From JAIVHA01 sp965367295 (GTDB lineage Bacteria > Pseudomonadota > Gammaproteobacteria > DSM-19610), in assembly GCA_965367295.1 (NCBI GenBank), contig CBDUHN010000003.1, positions 1 to 64,000 on the forward strand: 64,000 bases of DNA, given 5' to 3'. The notes beneath the pieces are model-generated. The model saw only the letters and a list, made by a program, of their open reading frames with translations. It had not been told where the DNA came from and did no database searches. Below, one piece after another: positions 35,916-44,746 of the stretch; the first letter of the stretch is position 1, and each line of letters opens with the position of its first letter. The position numbers and the translations under genes are program-made.

Positions 35916-37319
35916 ATGGGCTACAGCGAACTGGCGCTCATTGTTTTTCTGCAACTGCTCATCATCGCCGGTGCCTATATGGTATTCCGCCTGGTGGCAA
36001 GGCGGGGCATGCTACCCGACGAGATCATGAGCAGCCTGTCCCACCGGGATCTGGCGGACTACCTGGAGCAGGAAATCAACCGCACCAAGGCCGCCATCAC
36101 CCACCCACCCAGCGAACTGCCCGAGGCATTGCACCTGCTGCAAACCCGCCTTGGCTATCTGCAGGCCGAGCGCCGCGCACTGAACAGCAGCCGTCGGCAG
36201 CCAGGCCAGTTCTGGCACCACCTGGGTTCCGCGCTGGTGCTGCCCAGCCTGCCAGTGACGCCCCCGGCGGACACCTCTCCGGAACACCAGGCAAGGGACA
36301 TCAGTCTCGATTCGGAAAAACAGATGCTGCGCGACCTGGTGGAAACCTACGAGTCCCGCGTCGATGCCCTGGAGCTGTTCCGCGACCAGTTCTTCGATCT
36401 CAAGGAACAGCTGGATAGTATCCAACAGAAACATAAGGACCTGCAGGCGGAACTGGATCGTGTATTACCGAAATCCGAGCGCAGCGAGGAACTGGAACGC
36501 ATCAACGAGGCATTACAACGGGAAAAGGCGTCCCTGGAGCAAAAACTGGAGCAACTCTCGCGTGAGGAAAAAGATGCTGCTCGCATAATGACCCGCAATC
36601 GCAACCCCGATTCCGCCGACCCGATGGTGCGCACTACTCGCATGGGGCTGGAAGCCGCCGCTCTCGACAGCCATGCCGAGGCCCATCAGCAGCAGCTCGC
36701 GGAGTTGAAACAGAAAACCCAGCAATCCGACGGCAACGACCTGATCCGCATGGTGCATCAGATCGAGCAGCTGGAACAGAAGCTGCAGCAGATCCGTTCC
36801 GAATCACAGAGGCTCAGGGAGGAGAACCAGCAGCTGCAGACGGAACTACGCAACATCATCGGCACCACCAAAACCAAGGATGCCACGCTGCATGATTACC
36901 GGGAAACGGTGGATGACCTCAAGGGGTTGGTGGTGGAGCAGAAGGACCGCATCCGCCAAATGAACGAGGAAATGACCAGCCTCGCCACCCAGGCCCAGGA
37001 AGCCGGCAAGCTACAGCAGATGATTCAGGAATTCACCAACAAGAATTCCGAGATGCTCATGTGCATCTACACCCTGGAAGACGAAAACGACTTTCTGCGC
37101 AAGCAGATCGGCGAGTTGCTCAAGCTGGACAGCAACGCCTCCACCACCGAGATCGAACAGGCCGCCAGCCAACTCGTCAACCACGAGGAGCTCCAGAACC
37201 AGGTCATCGAACTGGAAACCGAACTGGAAAAGAGAACCGATTCCTTCGCCAGGCTGCAGAAAAAATTCATGTCCATCGAACAGAAATACCTGGAGCTGTA
37301 CCAGAAATCACTGGGCTAG
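35916..37319 (+). CDS. Membrane-anchored coiled-coil protein
   Basis: 467 residues, not recognised as a named family. One N-terminal membrane helix (about residues 5-26, ELALIVFLQLLIIAGAYMVF) is followed by a short linker and long Glu/Gln/Leu heptad repeats from about 125 to the end, broken at about 215-245. It resembles structural or scaffolding coiled-coil proteins of the cell envelope. The only good ribosome binding site belongs to the upstream leader minigene. Function is unknown. Confidence 0.8.
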   Translation: MGYSELALIVFLQLLIIAGAYMVFRLVARRGMLPDEIMSSLSHRDLADYLEQEINRTKAAITHPPSELPEALHLLQTRLGYLQAERRALNSSRRQPGQFWHHLGSALVLPSLPVTPPADTSPEHQARDISLDSEKQMLRDLVETYESRVDALELFRDQFFDLKEQLDSIQQKHKDLQAELDRVLPKSERSEELERINEALQREKASLEQKLEQLSREEKDAARIMTRNRNPDSADPMVRTTRMGLEAAALDSHAEAHQQQLAELKQKTQQSDGNDLIRMVHQIEQLEQKLQQIRSESQRLREENQQLQTELRNIIGTTKTKDATLHDYRETVDDLKGLVVEQKDRIRQMNEEMTSLATQAQEAGKLQQMIQEFTNKNSEMLMCIYTLEDENDFLRKQIGELLKLDSNASTTEIEQAASQLVNHEELQNQVIELETELEKRTDSFARLQKKFMSIEQKYLELYQKSLG

Positions 37320-37353
37320 CCCGGCGGACCGGAACAGATACAACCCGGTGACA

Positions 37354-38703
37354 CTAGCGCATGGTCACCAGTTCTTCCGCACTGGTAGGATGAATCGCCA
37401 CGGTGTCGTCCAGATCCTTTTTGGTGGCGCCCATGCGGATGGCCACCGCAAATCCCTGCAGCATTTCATCGGCCCCATCGCCGATGATGTGACAACCCAC
37501 CAGCTTCTCGTGTGCTCCCACGGTCACCAGCTTCATGGCCGTCTGACGCTTGTGCTCCAGCGGTGCGTAATACATGGGCGTAAAGCGGGTCTGGTAGATC
37601 TTCACCGCATCGCCATGAGTGGCACGTGCCTCTCCCTCGGTGAGACCGACGGTGCCAATGGGCGGATGACTGAACACCACGGTGGAGATATGTTCATACA
37701 CCAGGCGACGCTCCGGCATACCGCCATAGAGGCGATCCCCCAGTCTGCGTCCGGCGGCAATGGCCACCGGCGTCAGCGCCGGCTTGCCGGTTACATCCCC
37801 CAGGGCATAGATGCCCGGCACATTGGTATTCTCAAACTCATCGGACGGAATAAACCCATCTCCATCCTGTTCGACGCCTGCTGCCTCCAGATTGAGATCC
37901 GCCGTCAGCGGGGTACGACCGATGGCCCATACCAGCTGATCGAAACCCTCCAGCCGCTGGCCATTGGCGCTCTCGATACACAGACTGCCATCCGCCTGTT
38001 TGCTGACCGCCGCCACCTGGGTGCCGGCCAGTATGTTGATACCATCGTTGAGCATTTCTTCCATGAGGCTTTCCCGCAGCATGGCATCGAAACTGCGCAG
38101 CAGGTGCTCCTTGCGTAGCAGCATGGTGACATCGGACCCCAGGGCATTGAGCACACCGGCCAGCTCCACGGCAATGTAGCCGGCACCGACCACCGCTACC
38201 CGTCGAGGCAACGTCTCCAGTGCGAAGAATCCATCGGAGGTGATACCGAGATCGGCGCCGGGGATATCCGGCAGGGTAGGGGTGCCACCTACGGAAATGA
38301 CAATATGGTCAGCTGTGTACCGCTCGCCATTCACCTCCAGGGTCTTCGCATCGACAAACCGCGCCTGGCCAGGGATCTCATCGATGTCGGAGTCCGCAAG
38401 ATAGGTGTGATACCAGTCGTTGATGCCATGCACATAACCATCGCGTGCCTGCTTCAGTGTCTCCCAGTCAAATTGCGGCGCATCGAACCGGAAACCGTAG
38501 CCGGCGGCATCGCGCAAGGTGTGAGCGATGGAGGCACCGAACCACATCACCTTTTTGGGCACACAGCCCACATTCACGCAGGTACCGCCCAGCGGCCCCT
38601 TCTCGATCACGGCGCATTTCGCCCCATGGCGCGCCGCGCGCTCGGCGACCGAAAGACCGCCGCTACCGGCGCCAATGGCGATGAGATCATAATGTCTGGA
38701 CAT
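37354..38703 (-). CDS. gor: Glutathione-disulfide reductase
   Basis: 449 residues of the pyridine nucleotide-disulfide oxidoreductase family. FAD motif IAIGAGSGGLSVAERAA, redox disulfide GGTCVNVGCVPKK (C42 and C47), NADPH motif VAVVGAGYIAVELAG, the second FAD motif GIYALGDVTG, and the C-terminal HPTSAEEL with the catalytic histidine of the dimer partner. It reduces oxidised glutathione with NADPH. The start at 38703 is MSRHYDLIAIG; the upstream frame to 38769 is rejected. Confidence 0.94.
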   Translation of the reverse strand: MSRHYDLIAIGAGSGGLSVAERAARHGAKCAVIEKGPLGGTCVNVGCVPKKVMWFGASIAHTLRDAAGYGFRFDAPQFDWETLKQARDGYVHGINDWYHTYLADSDIDEIPGQARFVDAKTLEVNGERYTADHIVISVGGTPTLPDIPGADLGITSDGFFALETLPRRVAVVGAGYIAVELAGVLNALGSDVTMLLRKEHLLRSFDAMLRESLMEEMLNDGINILAGTQVAAVSKQADGSLCIESANGQRLEGFDQLVWAIGRTPLTADLNLEAAGVEQDGDGFIPSDEFENTNVPGIYALGDVTGKPALTPVAIAAGRRLGDRLYGGMPERRLVYEHISTVVFSHPPIGTVGLTEGEARATHGDAVKIYQTRFTPMYYAPLEHKRQTAMKLVTVGAHEKLVGCHIIGDGADEMLQGFAVAIRMGATKKDLDDTVAIHPTSAEELVTMR

Positions 38704-38892
38704 GGAAACAGCCTTCTCTTGCAGGAACCTGGGCTGGCATTGTAACCCGCGCCTACCTTCAAGGAGCAACGGCCGGCAAGGTTGCCAGGGAATAACCCCG
38801 TAGTTGTCCGGAATAATGGCCTACGGTATTTACGCGGACAGCTTCATCGCTATCATGAGGTCAACGCAATGCACACAAACGAGCACCGCATC

Positions 38893-40932
38893 ATGACCAA
38901 CCCCTTACTCGACCTGCAGACCCTGCCGCCCTTCAGTCGCATCCAGCCCGAGCACGTGGAGCCGGCCATCGACCGGATCCTGGCCGAGTCCCGGCAGCGC
39001 ATCGAGCAACTGCTGATCGAAGAGGATCTCTATACCTGGGACAACCTGGTGCGTCCGCTGGAGGATCTGGATGACCGGCTCAACCGCGCCTGGTCACCGG
39101 TGAGCCACATGAACTCGGTGGTCAACAGCGATCCACTGCGCGCAGCCTACAATGCCTGTCTGCCCAAACTCAGCGCCTACGGCACGGAACTCGGCCAGCA
39201 CGAAGGCCTGTTCCGCGCCTACCAACAGATCGCCGAGGGCGACGAATACCGGCGCCTGAACCCGGCCCAGCAACGCATCATCGACAACGCCCTGCGCGAC
39301 TTCCGCCTGTCCGGCATCGAACTCGCCCCGCCACAGCGGGAACGCTACAAGGCCATCCAGCAGGAACTCTCGTCGCTGCAGGCGAAGTTTTCCGAGAATC
39401 TGCTCGATGCCACCAATGCCTGGACCCGCCAGGTGCTGGACGAGACCGAGCTGGCCGGCCTGCCCGAAAGTGCCATGGCCCTGGCCAGGCAGACCGCGCA
39501 ACAGAAGGAGATGGACGGCTGGGTATTCACGCTGGAATTCCCCTCCTATTACCCGGTACTCACCTACGCGGACAACCGCAACCTGCGTGAGGAGCTCTAT
39601 ACCGCCTATGTCACCCGCGCCTCCGACACGGGTCCGCAAGCCGGGCAATGGGACAACACCCCGCTGATGGAACAGATCCTGGCCCTGCGCCATGAAGCTG
39701 CGCAACTGCTGGGCTATACCAACTACGCGGAACGCTCACTGGCTACCAAGATGGCCGAGTCCACCGAACAGGTGCTGGGCTTTCTGCAGGATCTCGCCGA
39801 ACGTTCCCTGCCCATGGCCAGACAGGATCTCGATGCCGTGCGCGCCTTCGCCCGCGACGAATTCGGCGTGAAGGTGCTGGAGGCCTGGGACATGCCCTAT
39901 TATTCGGAAAAACTCCGCCAGCAGCGCTACAGCATTTCCCAGGAAGAACTCAAGCCCTACTTCCCCGAGACCCGGGTGATCCCCGGCATGTTCGCCGTGG
40001 TGGAACGGCTCTACGGTATTCGCATCCGCGCGCGCCAGGACGTGGACACCTGGCATCCTGCGGTACGCTTTTATGAAATCCATGATGCCAATGGCACGCT
40101 GCGCGGCCAGTTCTACCTCGACCTCTATGCCCGCCAGCATAAACGCGGCGGCGCCTGGATGGACGAATGCATTTCGCGCCGGGTACGAGGCGAGCAGGTG
40201 CAGACCCCGGTGGCCTACCTGACCTGCAACTTCTCGCCCCCCATCGGCGATCAGCCCGCGCTGCTCACCCATGACGAGGTCACTACCCTGTTCCACGAAT
40301 TCGGTCACGGGCTGCATCACATGCTGACCCGGATCGACTACTCGCCCGTGTCCGGCATCAGCGGCGTGCCCTGGGATGCCGTGGAACTGCCCAGCCAGTT
40401 CATGGAGAACTGGTGCTGGGAGCGGGATGCCCTGGATCTTATCGCCGGGCATTTCGAAACCGGTGCGAAACTCCCGGACGAACTCTTCGAGCGCATGCAG
40501 GCGGCGCGTAATTTCCAGTCTGCCATGCAGATGGTGCGACAACTGGAATTCGCCATTTTCGATTTCCGCATCCACAAGGAATTCGATCCGCAACAGGGCG
40601 GACGCATCTATGACATTCTCGACCAGGTACGGCAACAGGTAGCGGTGCTGCAGCCGCCATCCTTCAATCGTTTCCCACATAGCTTTTCGCACATCTTCGC
40701 CGGCGGCTATGCGGCAGGCTATTACAGCTACAAATGGGCGGAGGTGCTGAGTGCCGATGCCTTCTCGGCCTTCGAGGAAAACGGCATCTTCGACCGCGAA
40801 ACCGGTCTGCGTTTTCTAACCAGCGTACTGGAGCAGGGTGGTTCCCGCGAACCGATGGAACTGTTCGTGGAATTCCGCGGCCGCGAACCGAGCATCGATG
40901 CGCTGTTGCGGCACAGCGGGCTGGCGGCCTGA
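38893..40932 (+). CDS. prlC: Oligopeptidase A (M3 family metallopeptidase)
   Basis: 679 residues. A zinc metallopeptidase that degrades short peptides, including cleaved signal peptides. The zinc site is HEFGHGLHH with the downstream glutamate ligand in the ENWCWE segment. The N-terminus MTNPLLDLQTLPPFS closely matches E. coli PrlC, so I use the ATG at 38893. An in-frame ATG at 38869 has a better ribosome site (GAGGT, 7 nt) and would add eight residues. Cytoplasmic, no signal peptide. Confidence 0.95.
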   Translation: MTNPLLDLQTLPPFSRIQPEHVEPAIDRILAESRQRIEQLLIEEDLYTWDNLVRPLEDLDDRLNRAWSPVSHMNSVVNSDPLRAAYNACLPKLSAYGTELGQHEGLFRAYQQIAEGDEYRRLNPAQQRIIDNALRDFRLSGIELAPPQRERYKAIQQELSSLQAKFSENLLDATNAWTRQVLDETELAGLPESAMALARQTAQQKEMDGWVFTLEFPSYYPVLTYADNRNLREELYTAYVTRASDTGPQAGQWDNTPLMEQILALRHEAAQLLGYTNYAERSLATKMAESTEQVLGFLQDLAERSLPMARQDLDAVRAFARDEFGVKVLEAWDMPYYSEKLRQQRYSISQEELKPYFPETRVIPGMFAVVERLYGIRIRARQDVDTWHPAVRFYEIHDANGTLRGQFYLDLYARQHKRGGAWMDECISRRVRGEQVQTPVAYLTCNFSPPIGDQPALLTHDEVTTLFHEFGHGLHHMLTRIDYSPVSGISGVPWDAVELPSQFMENWCWERDALDLIAGHFETGAKLPDELFERMQAARNFQSAMQMVRQLEFAIFDFRIHKEFDPQQGGRIYDILDQVRQQVAVLQPPSFNRFPHSFSHIFAGGYAAGYYSYKWAEVLSADAFSAFEENGIFDRETGLRFLTSVLEQGGSREPMELFVEFRGREPSIDALLRHSGLAA

Positions 40933-41042
40933 CGGGGATCGGGGATCGCACCTACCAAGATGGCAAGCCCGGACCATGCGCTGAGGGACAAGCCCGCTGC
41001 TTTTCCTTACAATGGCCCGATTATCAGGACCCCGGACCCGCC

Positions 41043-42509
41043 ATGCAATACCGTGACCTGCGCGACTTCATCGCCCAGCTTGAAGCCAGCGGCCAGCTGA
41101 AACGCATCCGCACCGAGGTGGATCCGTACCTGGAAATGACCGAGATCTGCGACCGCACCCTGCGGGCCGGTGGCCCCGCGCTGCTGTTCGAGAACCCGAA
41201 GGGACATTCGATACCGGTGCTGGGCAACCTGTTCGGCACCCCGCAGCGTGTCGCCATGGGCATGGGTGAGGACCAGGTCACCGCGCTGCGCGAGGTGGGC
41301 AAGCTGCTCGCCTTTCTCAAGGAACCGGAACCACCGCAGGGGTTCCGCGATGCACTCGCCAAGCTGCCCAAATACAAAAAGGTGCTCGATATGGCGCCCA
41401 GGGTGGTCAAGAAGGCCGCCTGCCAGGAAGTGGTGCTGGAAGGCGATGCGGTGGATCTGTCCCGGCTACCGATCCAGACCTGCTGGCCGGGGGATGCCGG
41501 GCCGCTCATCACCTGGGCGCTGGTGGTTACGAAAGGCCCTTTCAAGGAACGGCAGAACCTGGGCATCTACCGCCAGCAGGTGATCGGCAGGAACCAGGTC
41601 ATCATGCGCTGGCTGGCCCATCGCGGCGGCGCGCTGGATTACCGCGACTGGCAGGAGGCACATCCCGGTGAACGCTTTCCCGTCGCCGTGGCGCTGGGTG
41701 CCGATCCCGCCACCATCCTGGGTGCCGTAACCCCGGTTCCCGACGCCCTGTCCGAATACGCCTTCGCCGGACTACTGCGCGGCTCCAGGACCGAACTGGT
41801 GAAGTGCATCGGCAGCGACCTGCAGGTGCCGGCCAGTGCCGAGTTCGTGCTGGAGGGTTACCTGGAACCCGGCCTTGAGGCCGATGAAGGTCCGTTCGGG
41901 GATCACACCGGCTATTACAATGAAGTGGACCGCTTTCCCGTGTTCACCATCGAGCGCATCACCCACCGCAAGGACCCCATCTACCACAGCACCTACACCG
42001 GCCGGCCACCCGATGAACCGGCCATTCTCGGCGTGGCCCTGAACGAGGTGTTCGTGCCGATCCTGCAGAAGCAGTTTCCCGAGATCACCGACTTCTACCT
42101 GCCGCCGGAGGGCTGTTCCTACCGTATGGCCGTGGTGTCGATGAAGAAACAGTATCCCGGCCACGCCAAGCGGGTGATGTTCGGGGTCTGGTCCTTCCTG
42201 CGCCAGTTCATGTACACCAAGTTTGTGATCGTCACCGACCATGATGTGAATGTGCGCGACTGGAACGATGTGATCTGGGCCATGACCACGCGTATGGACC
42301 CGGTGCGCGATACCACGCTGGTGGAAAATACCCCCATCGACTATCTCGACTTCGCCTCCCCCGTATCGGGGTTGGGCGGCAAGATCGGCTTCGATGCCAC
42401 CAACAAGATGCCCGGTGAGACGGATCGGGAATGGGGCCGGCCGATTACGATGGATCCGGCGGTGAAACAGCGTATCGATGCACTGTGGGACGAACTGGGG
42501 ATCGACTAG
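41043..42509 (+). CDS. ubiD: 4-hydroxy-3-polyprenylbenzoate decarboxylase UbiD
   Basis: 488 residues. UbiD decarboxylates the polyprenylated benzoate in ubiquinone synthesis using prenylated FMN. Key regions: GGPALLFENPKG, IYRQQVIGRNQVIMRW, EFVLEGYLEP, EGPFGDHTGYYNE and a C-terminal ATNKMPGETDREWG. The acidic E-x-E/R catalytic residues of UbiD enzymes are consistent with these blocks. The start at 41043 is MQYRDLRDFI; upstream frame is prlC shadow. The flavin-prenyl enzyme UbiX is not in the window. Confidence 0.95.
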   Translation: MQYRDLRDFIAQLEASGQLKRIRTEVDPYLEMTEICDRTLRAGGPALLFENPKGHSIPVLGNLFGTPQRVAMGMGEDQVTALREVGKLLAFLKEPEPPQGFRDALAKLPKYKKVLDMAPRVVKKAACQEVVLEGDAVDLSRLPIQTCWPGDAGPLITWALVVTKGPFKERQNLGIYRQQVIGRNQVIMRWLAHRGGALDYRDWQEAHPGERFPVAVALGADPATILGAVTPVPDALSEYAFAGLLRGSRTELVKCIGSDLQVPASAEFVLEGYLEPGLEADEGPFGDHTGYYNEVDRFPVFTIERITHRKDPIYHSTYTGRPPDEPAILGVALNEVFVPILQKQFPEITDFYLPPEGCSYRMAVVSMKKQYPGHAKRVMFGVWSFLRQFMYTKFVIVTDHDVNVRDWNDVIWAMTTRMDPVRDTTLVENTPIDYLDFASPVSGLGGKIGFDATNKMPGETDREWGRPITMDPAVKQRIDALWDELGID

Positions 42510-42599
42510 TCTCCGCCCGCATCGCTCCATCAGTCCTTGCAGGTCAGCATTCATCCGGGCTTGCGCAGCCAGATCATTCCCGTCTGGCCCGGCAGTTCC

Positions 42600-42627
42600 T
42601 GGATTCCAGCCTGCGCCGGAATGACGA
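42600..42627. repeat. Short palindromic interspersed repeat
   Basis: A 28-bp unit whose core is TGGATTCCAGCCTGCGCCGG followed by AATGACG. ATTCC and GGAAT pair around it. The same TGGATTCC...GGAATGAC type is widespread between genes in proteobacteria. It lies in the 134-bp convergent gap after ubiD. Confidence 0.5.
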
Positions 42628-42643
42628 TACCCGGCTTCCGGAC

Positions 42644-43510
42644 TCAGTGCTCGAAGCAACTGTCGAGCCCGGCATCGAGTTCCGGGTAGCGCAGCCTGAC
42701 CCCCAGCTCCCGAAGCATCTTCCCATTGTCCAGGCGTTTGGATTCCTGCATGTAACCAAGCATCCCCGGTGTGAGTTGCTGCTCCGCCTCACTGCGATCC
42801 ACGGTGGGCGGGCGCGGCAGACCGGCCCGGTCGGCGATGCGATTGAAGTAGTCCACCATGTTGGAGGGATGACCGTCGCTGACGTTGTAGACCGCGCCCG
42901 GGGTGCCGCGCGCCATGGCCGCCATGCAGATGGTCGCCAGGTCGGCGGCATGGATGCGGTTGGTATACGGGCACTGGTCCTCGCGCAGCAGCGGCAGGCC
43001 CTTCTGCAGCCGTTCCAGCGGCAGCCGGCCGGGGCCGTAAATGCCGGGCACGCGCAGGATCACCACCGGCACCCCGGTGCGCGTACTCCAGCGCTGCAGC
43101 TGCCGTTCCGCATCCAGGCGGCGCCGGCCGCGGGCGGTGTCGGGCGCGAGCGGGGCGGACTCATCGATCCAGGCGCCGCCGCAGTCACCGTATACGGCGC
43201 TGGTGCTGATATAGACCACCCGGTGCGGCAGCCCCTGCCGCTCCAGAGCCGCCAGGACGGCCGCCATGCGGGTATCGACCTCCCCCTGCGGGGGTGGAGG
43301 CGCGAAATAATACAGGTTGGTGCCGGCCGCCGGCAGGGCAGGCAGGGCCTGATCGAGGTCCGCCCGCAGCGCCTGAACCCCCTGCGCCTGCAACCGCACA
43401 GCGCTTGCTTCGGAGCGCACCAGCCCGGTCGTCGCCGCACCGGATTGCAGGCAGCTCTGCGCCACCCGTCGGCCGATATCCCCGCATCCCACGATTAGCA
43501 CAGCGTTCAC
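42644..43510 (-). CDS. NAD-dependent epimerase/dehydratase-type SDR protein
   Basis: About 288 residues, extended short-chain dehydrogenase fold. The nucleotide motif is VLIVGCGDIGRRVA, the family TSAVYG carries the tyrosine (YISTSAVYGD), and RVPGIYGPGRLP follows. It resembles YeeZ-like NAD-binding proteins rather than a defined sugar epimerase, so the substrate is open. The start GTG at 43510 has GAGGAG 8 nt upstream; the earlier GTG at 43528 contains that site and is rejected. Divergent from the ferredoxin reductase gene. Confidence 0.85.
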   Translation of the reverse strand: MNAVLIVGCGDIGRRVAQSCLQSGAATTGLVRSEASAVRLQAQGVQALRADLDQALPALPAAGTNLYYFAPPPPQGEVDTRMAAVLAALERQGLPHRVVYISTSAVYGDCGGAWIDESAPLAPDTARGRRRLDAERQLQRWSTRTGVPVVILRVPGIYGPGRLPLERLQKGLPLLREDQCPYTNRIHAADLATICMAAMARGTPGAVYNVSDGHPSNMVDYFNRIADRAGLPRPPTVDRSEAEQQLTPGMLGYMQESKRLDNGKMLRELGVRLRYPELDAGLDSCFEH

Positions 43511-43575
43511 CTGTTTATCTCCTCGCACAAATCAGCGAAAATCAACGTCTTTTTACCAGATCCAGGATTCAATCC

Positions 43576-44619
43576 ATGCCCTGTCGGGTGACCATCCAGC
43601 CCAGCGGGCATGAGTTTACCGTGGAAAGCGGGGAAACCCTATTGGATGCCGCGCTGCGGCAGGGCTTCGCTTTTCCCTATGGCTGCCGCAACGGTACCTG
43701 CGGTTCCTGCCAGGGCCGGGTACTCAGCGGAACGTTCGACTATGCCTATGGAGAACGCCCGCCCGGCCTGGAGGAAACCGCCGCCGCCTGCGGCCATGCC
43801 CTGTTCTGCCAGGCGATCCCCGGCAGTGATATGACCATCGAGGTACGCGAGATCAATACCGTCAACGATATCCAGGTGAAGATACTGCCCTGCCGCGCGG
43901 AAAGCCTGCTCCAGGCTGCCCACGACGTCATGGTGATCCGGCTGCGCCTGCCGGCCACCGAGCGACTGCAGTTTCTCGCCGGGCAGTACCTCGACATCCT
44001 GCTCAAGGATGGCCGCCGCCGCGCCTTCTCCATCGCCAATGCGCCCCACGAAGACGCGTTCATCGAGTTGCACATCCGCCACGTGGAGGGCGGCACCTTC
44101 ACCGATCACGTGTTTGCCGACATGAAGACCAAGGCCATGCTGCGTATCGAGGGTCCCTTCGGCAATTTCGTGCTGCGCGAGGAATCCGACCGGCCCATTC
44201 TGTTGATCGGGGGTGGCACCGGCTTTGCCCCGCTGAAAGGTATGATCGAACACGCCCTGCACATCGGCGTCCAGCGGCCTATTCACCTGTTCTGGGGGGT
44301 TCGGGCGCTGCGTGATCTGTACATGGATGAGCTGCCACGCCGTTGGGCCGCAGAGCATCCGCATTTCCACTACACCCCGGTGCTGTCGGAACCGCTCCCG
44401 GGTGACGACTGGGCCGGGGAAAGCGGCACTGTGGTCGAGGCCGTATTGCGCCAGTTCCCCGACCTCAGCGGCTTTGATGCCTATATGGCCGGCCCCCCCG
44501 CCATGTGCACCGCTGCCCGCGATGCCTTCCTGCACCACGGCCTGACCGAGGATCACATGTTCTCGGATGCCTTCGAGTATGCCGCGGACAGCCAAGAGAA
44601 GGCCTCAAATTCAGATTGA
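43576..44619 (+). CDS. 2Fe-2S ferredoxin / flavin NAD(P)H reductase (CDP-6-deoxy-glucoseen reductase-like)
   Basis: 347 residues. The N-terminal plant-type ferredoxin domain carries the cluster cysteines CRNGTCGSC with the later cysteine in ALFCQA. FAD-binding (RRAFSIANAPHED) and NAD(P)-binding (LIGGGTGFAPLKGM, MAGPPAMC) domains follow. It passes electrons from NAD(P)H through flavin to the iron-sulfur cluster and then to an unknown partner. Similar proteins are annotated as CDP-6-deoxy-delta-3,4-glucoseen reductase, a role I would not assume. No Fe-S partner enzyme is adjacent; ubiD lies 1.1 kb upstream. Confidence 0.87.
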   Translation: MPCRVTIQPSGHEFTVESGETLLDAALRQGFAFPYGCRNGTCGSCQGRVLSGTFDYAYGERPPGLEETAAACGHALFCQAIPGSDMTIEVREINTVNDIQVKILPCRAESLLQAAHDVMVIRLRLPATERLQFLAGQYLDILLKDGRRRAFSIANAPHEDAFIELHIRHVEGGTFTDHVFADMKTKAMLRIEGPFGNFVLREESDRPILLIGGGTGFAPLKGMIEHALHIGVQRPIHLFWGVRALRDLYMDELPRRWAAEHPHFHYTPVLSEPLPGDDWAGESGTVVEAVLRQFPDLSGFDAYMAGPPAMCTAARDAFLHHGLTEDHMFSDAFEYAADSQEKASNSD

Positions 44620-44746
44620 GCCATTAATTTATAGAAGGCTCTAATAATATTGAATTTAATAATTATAGGCTTTAAATCAATATATTTGTAATATACTGAT
44701 TTAAAATGTAATTATCGTCGAATCGATTCACCCTACAGGTATTTTT
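44620..44746. other. AT-rich convergent gap
   Basis: A 127-bp stretch much more AT-rich than its surroundings, between convergent genes. It holds an 8-bp inverted repeat TTAAATCA/TGATTTAA with a 17-nt loop, and weaker pairings, but no clear terminator or gene. Confidence 0.5.
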
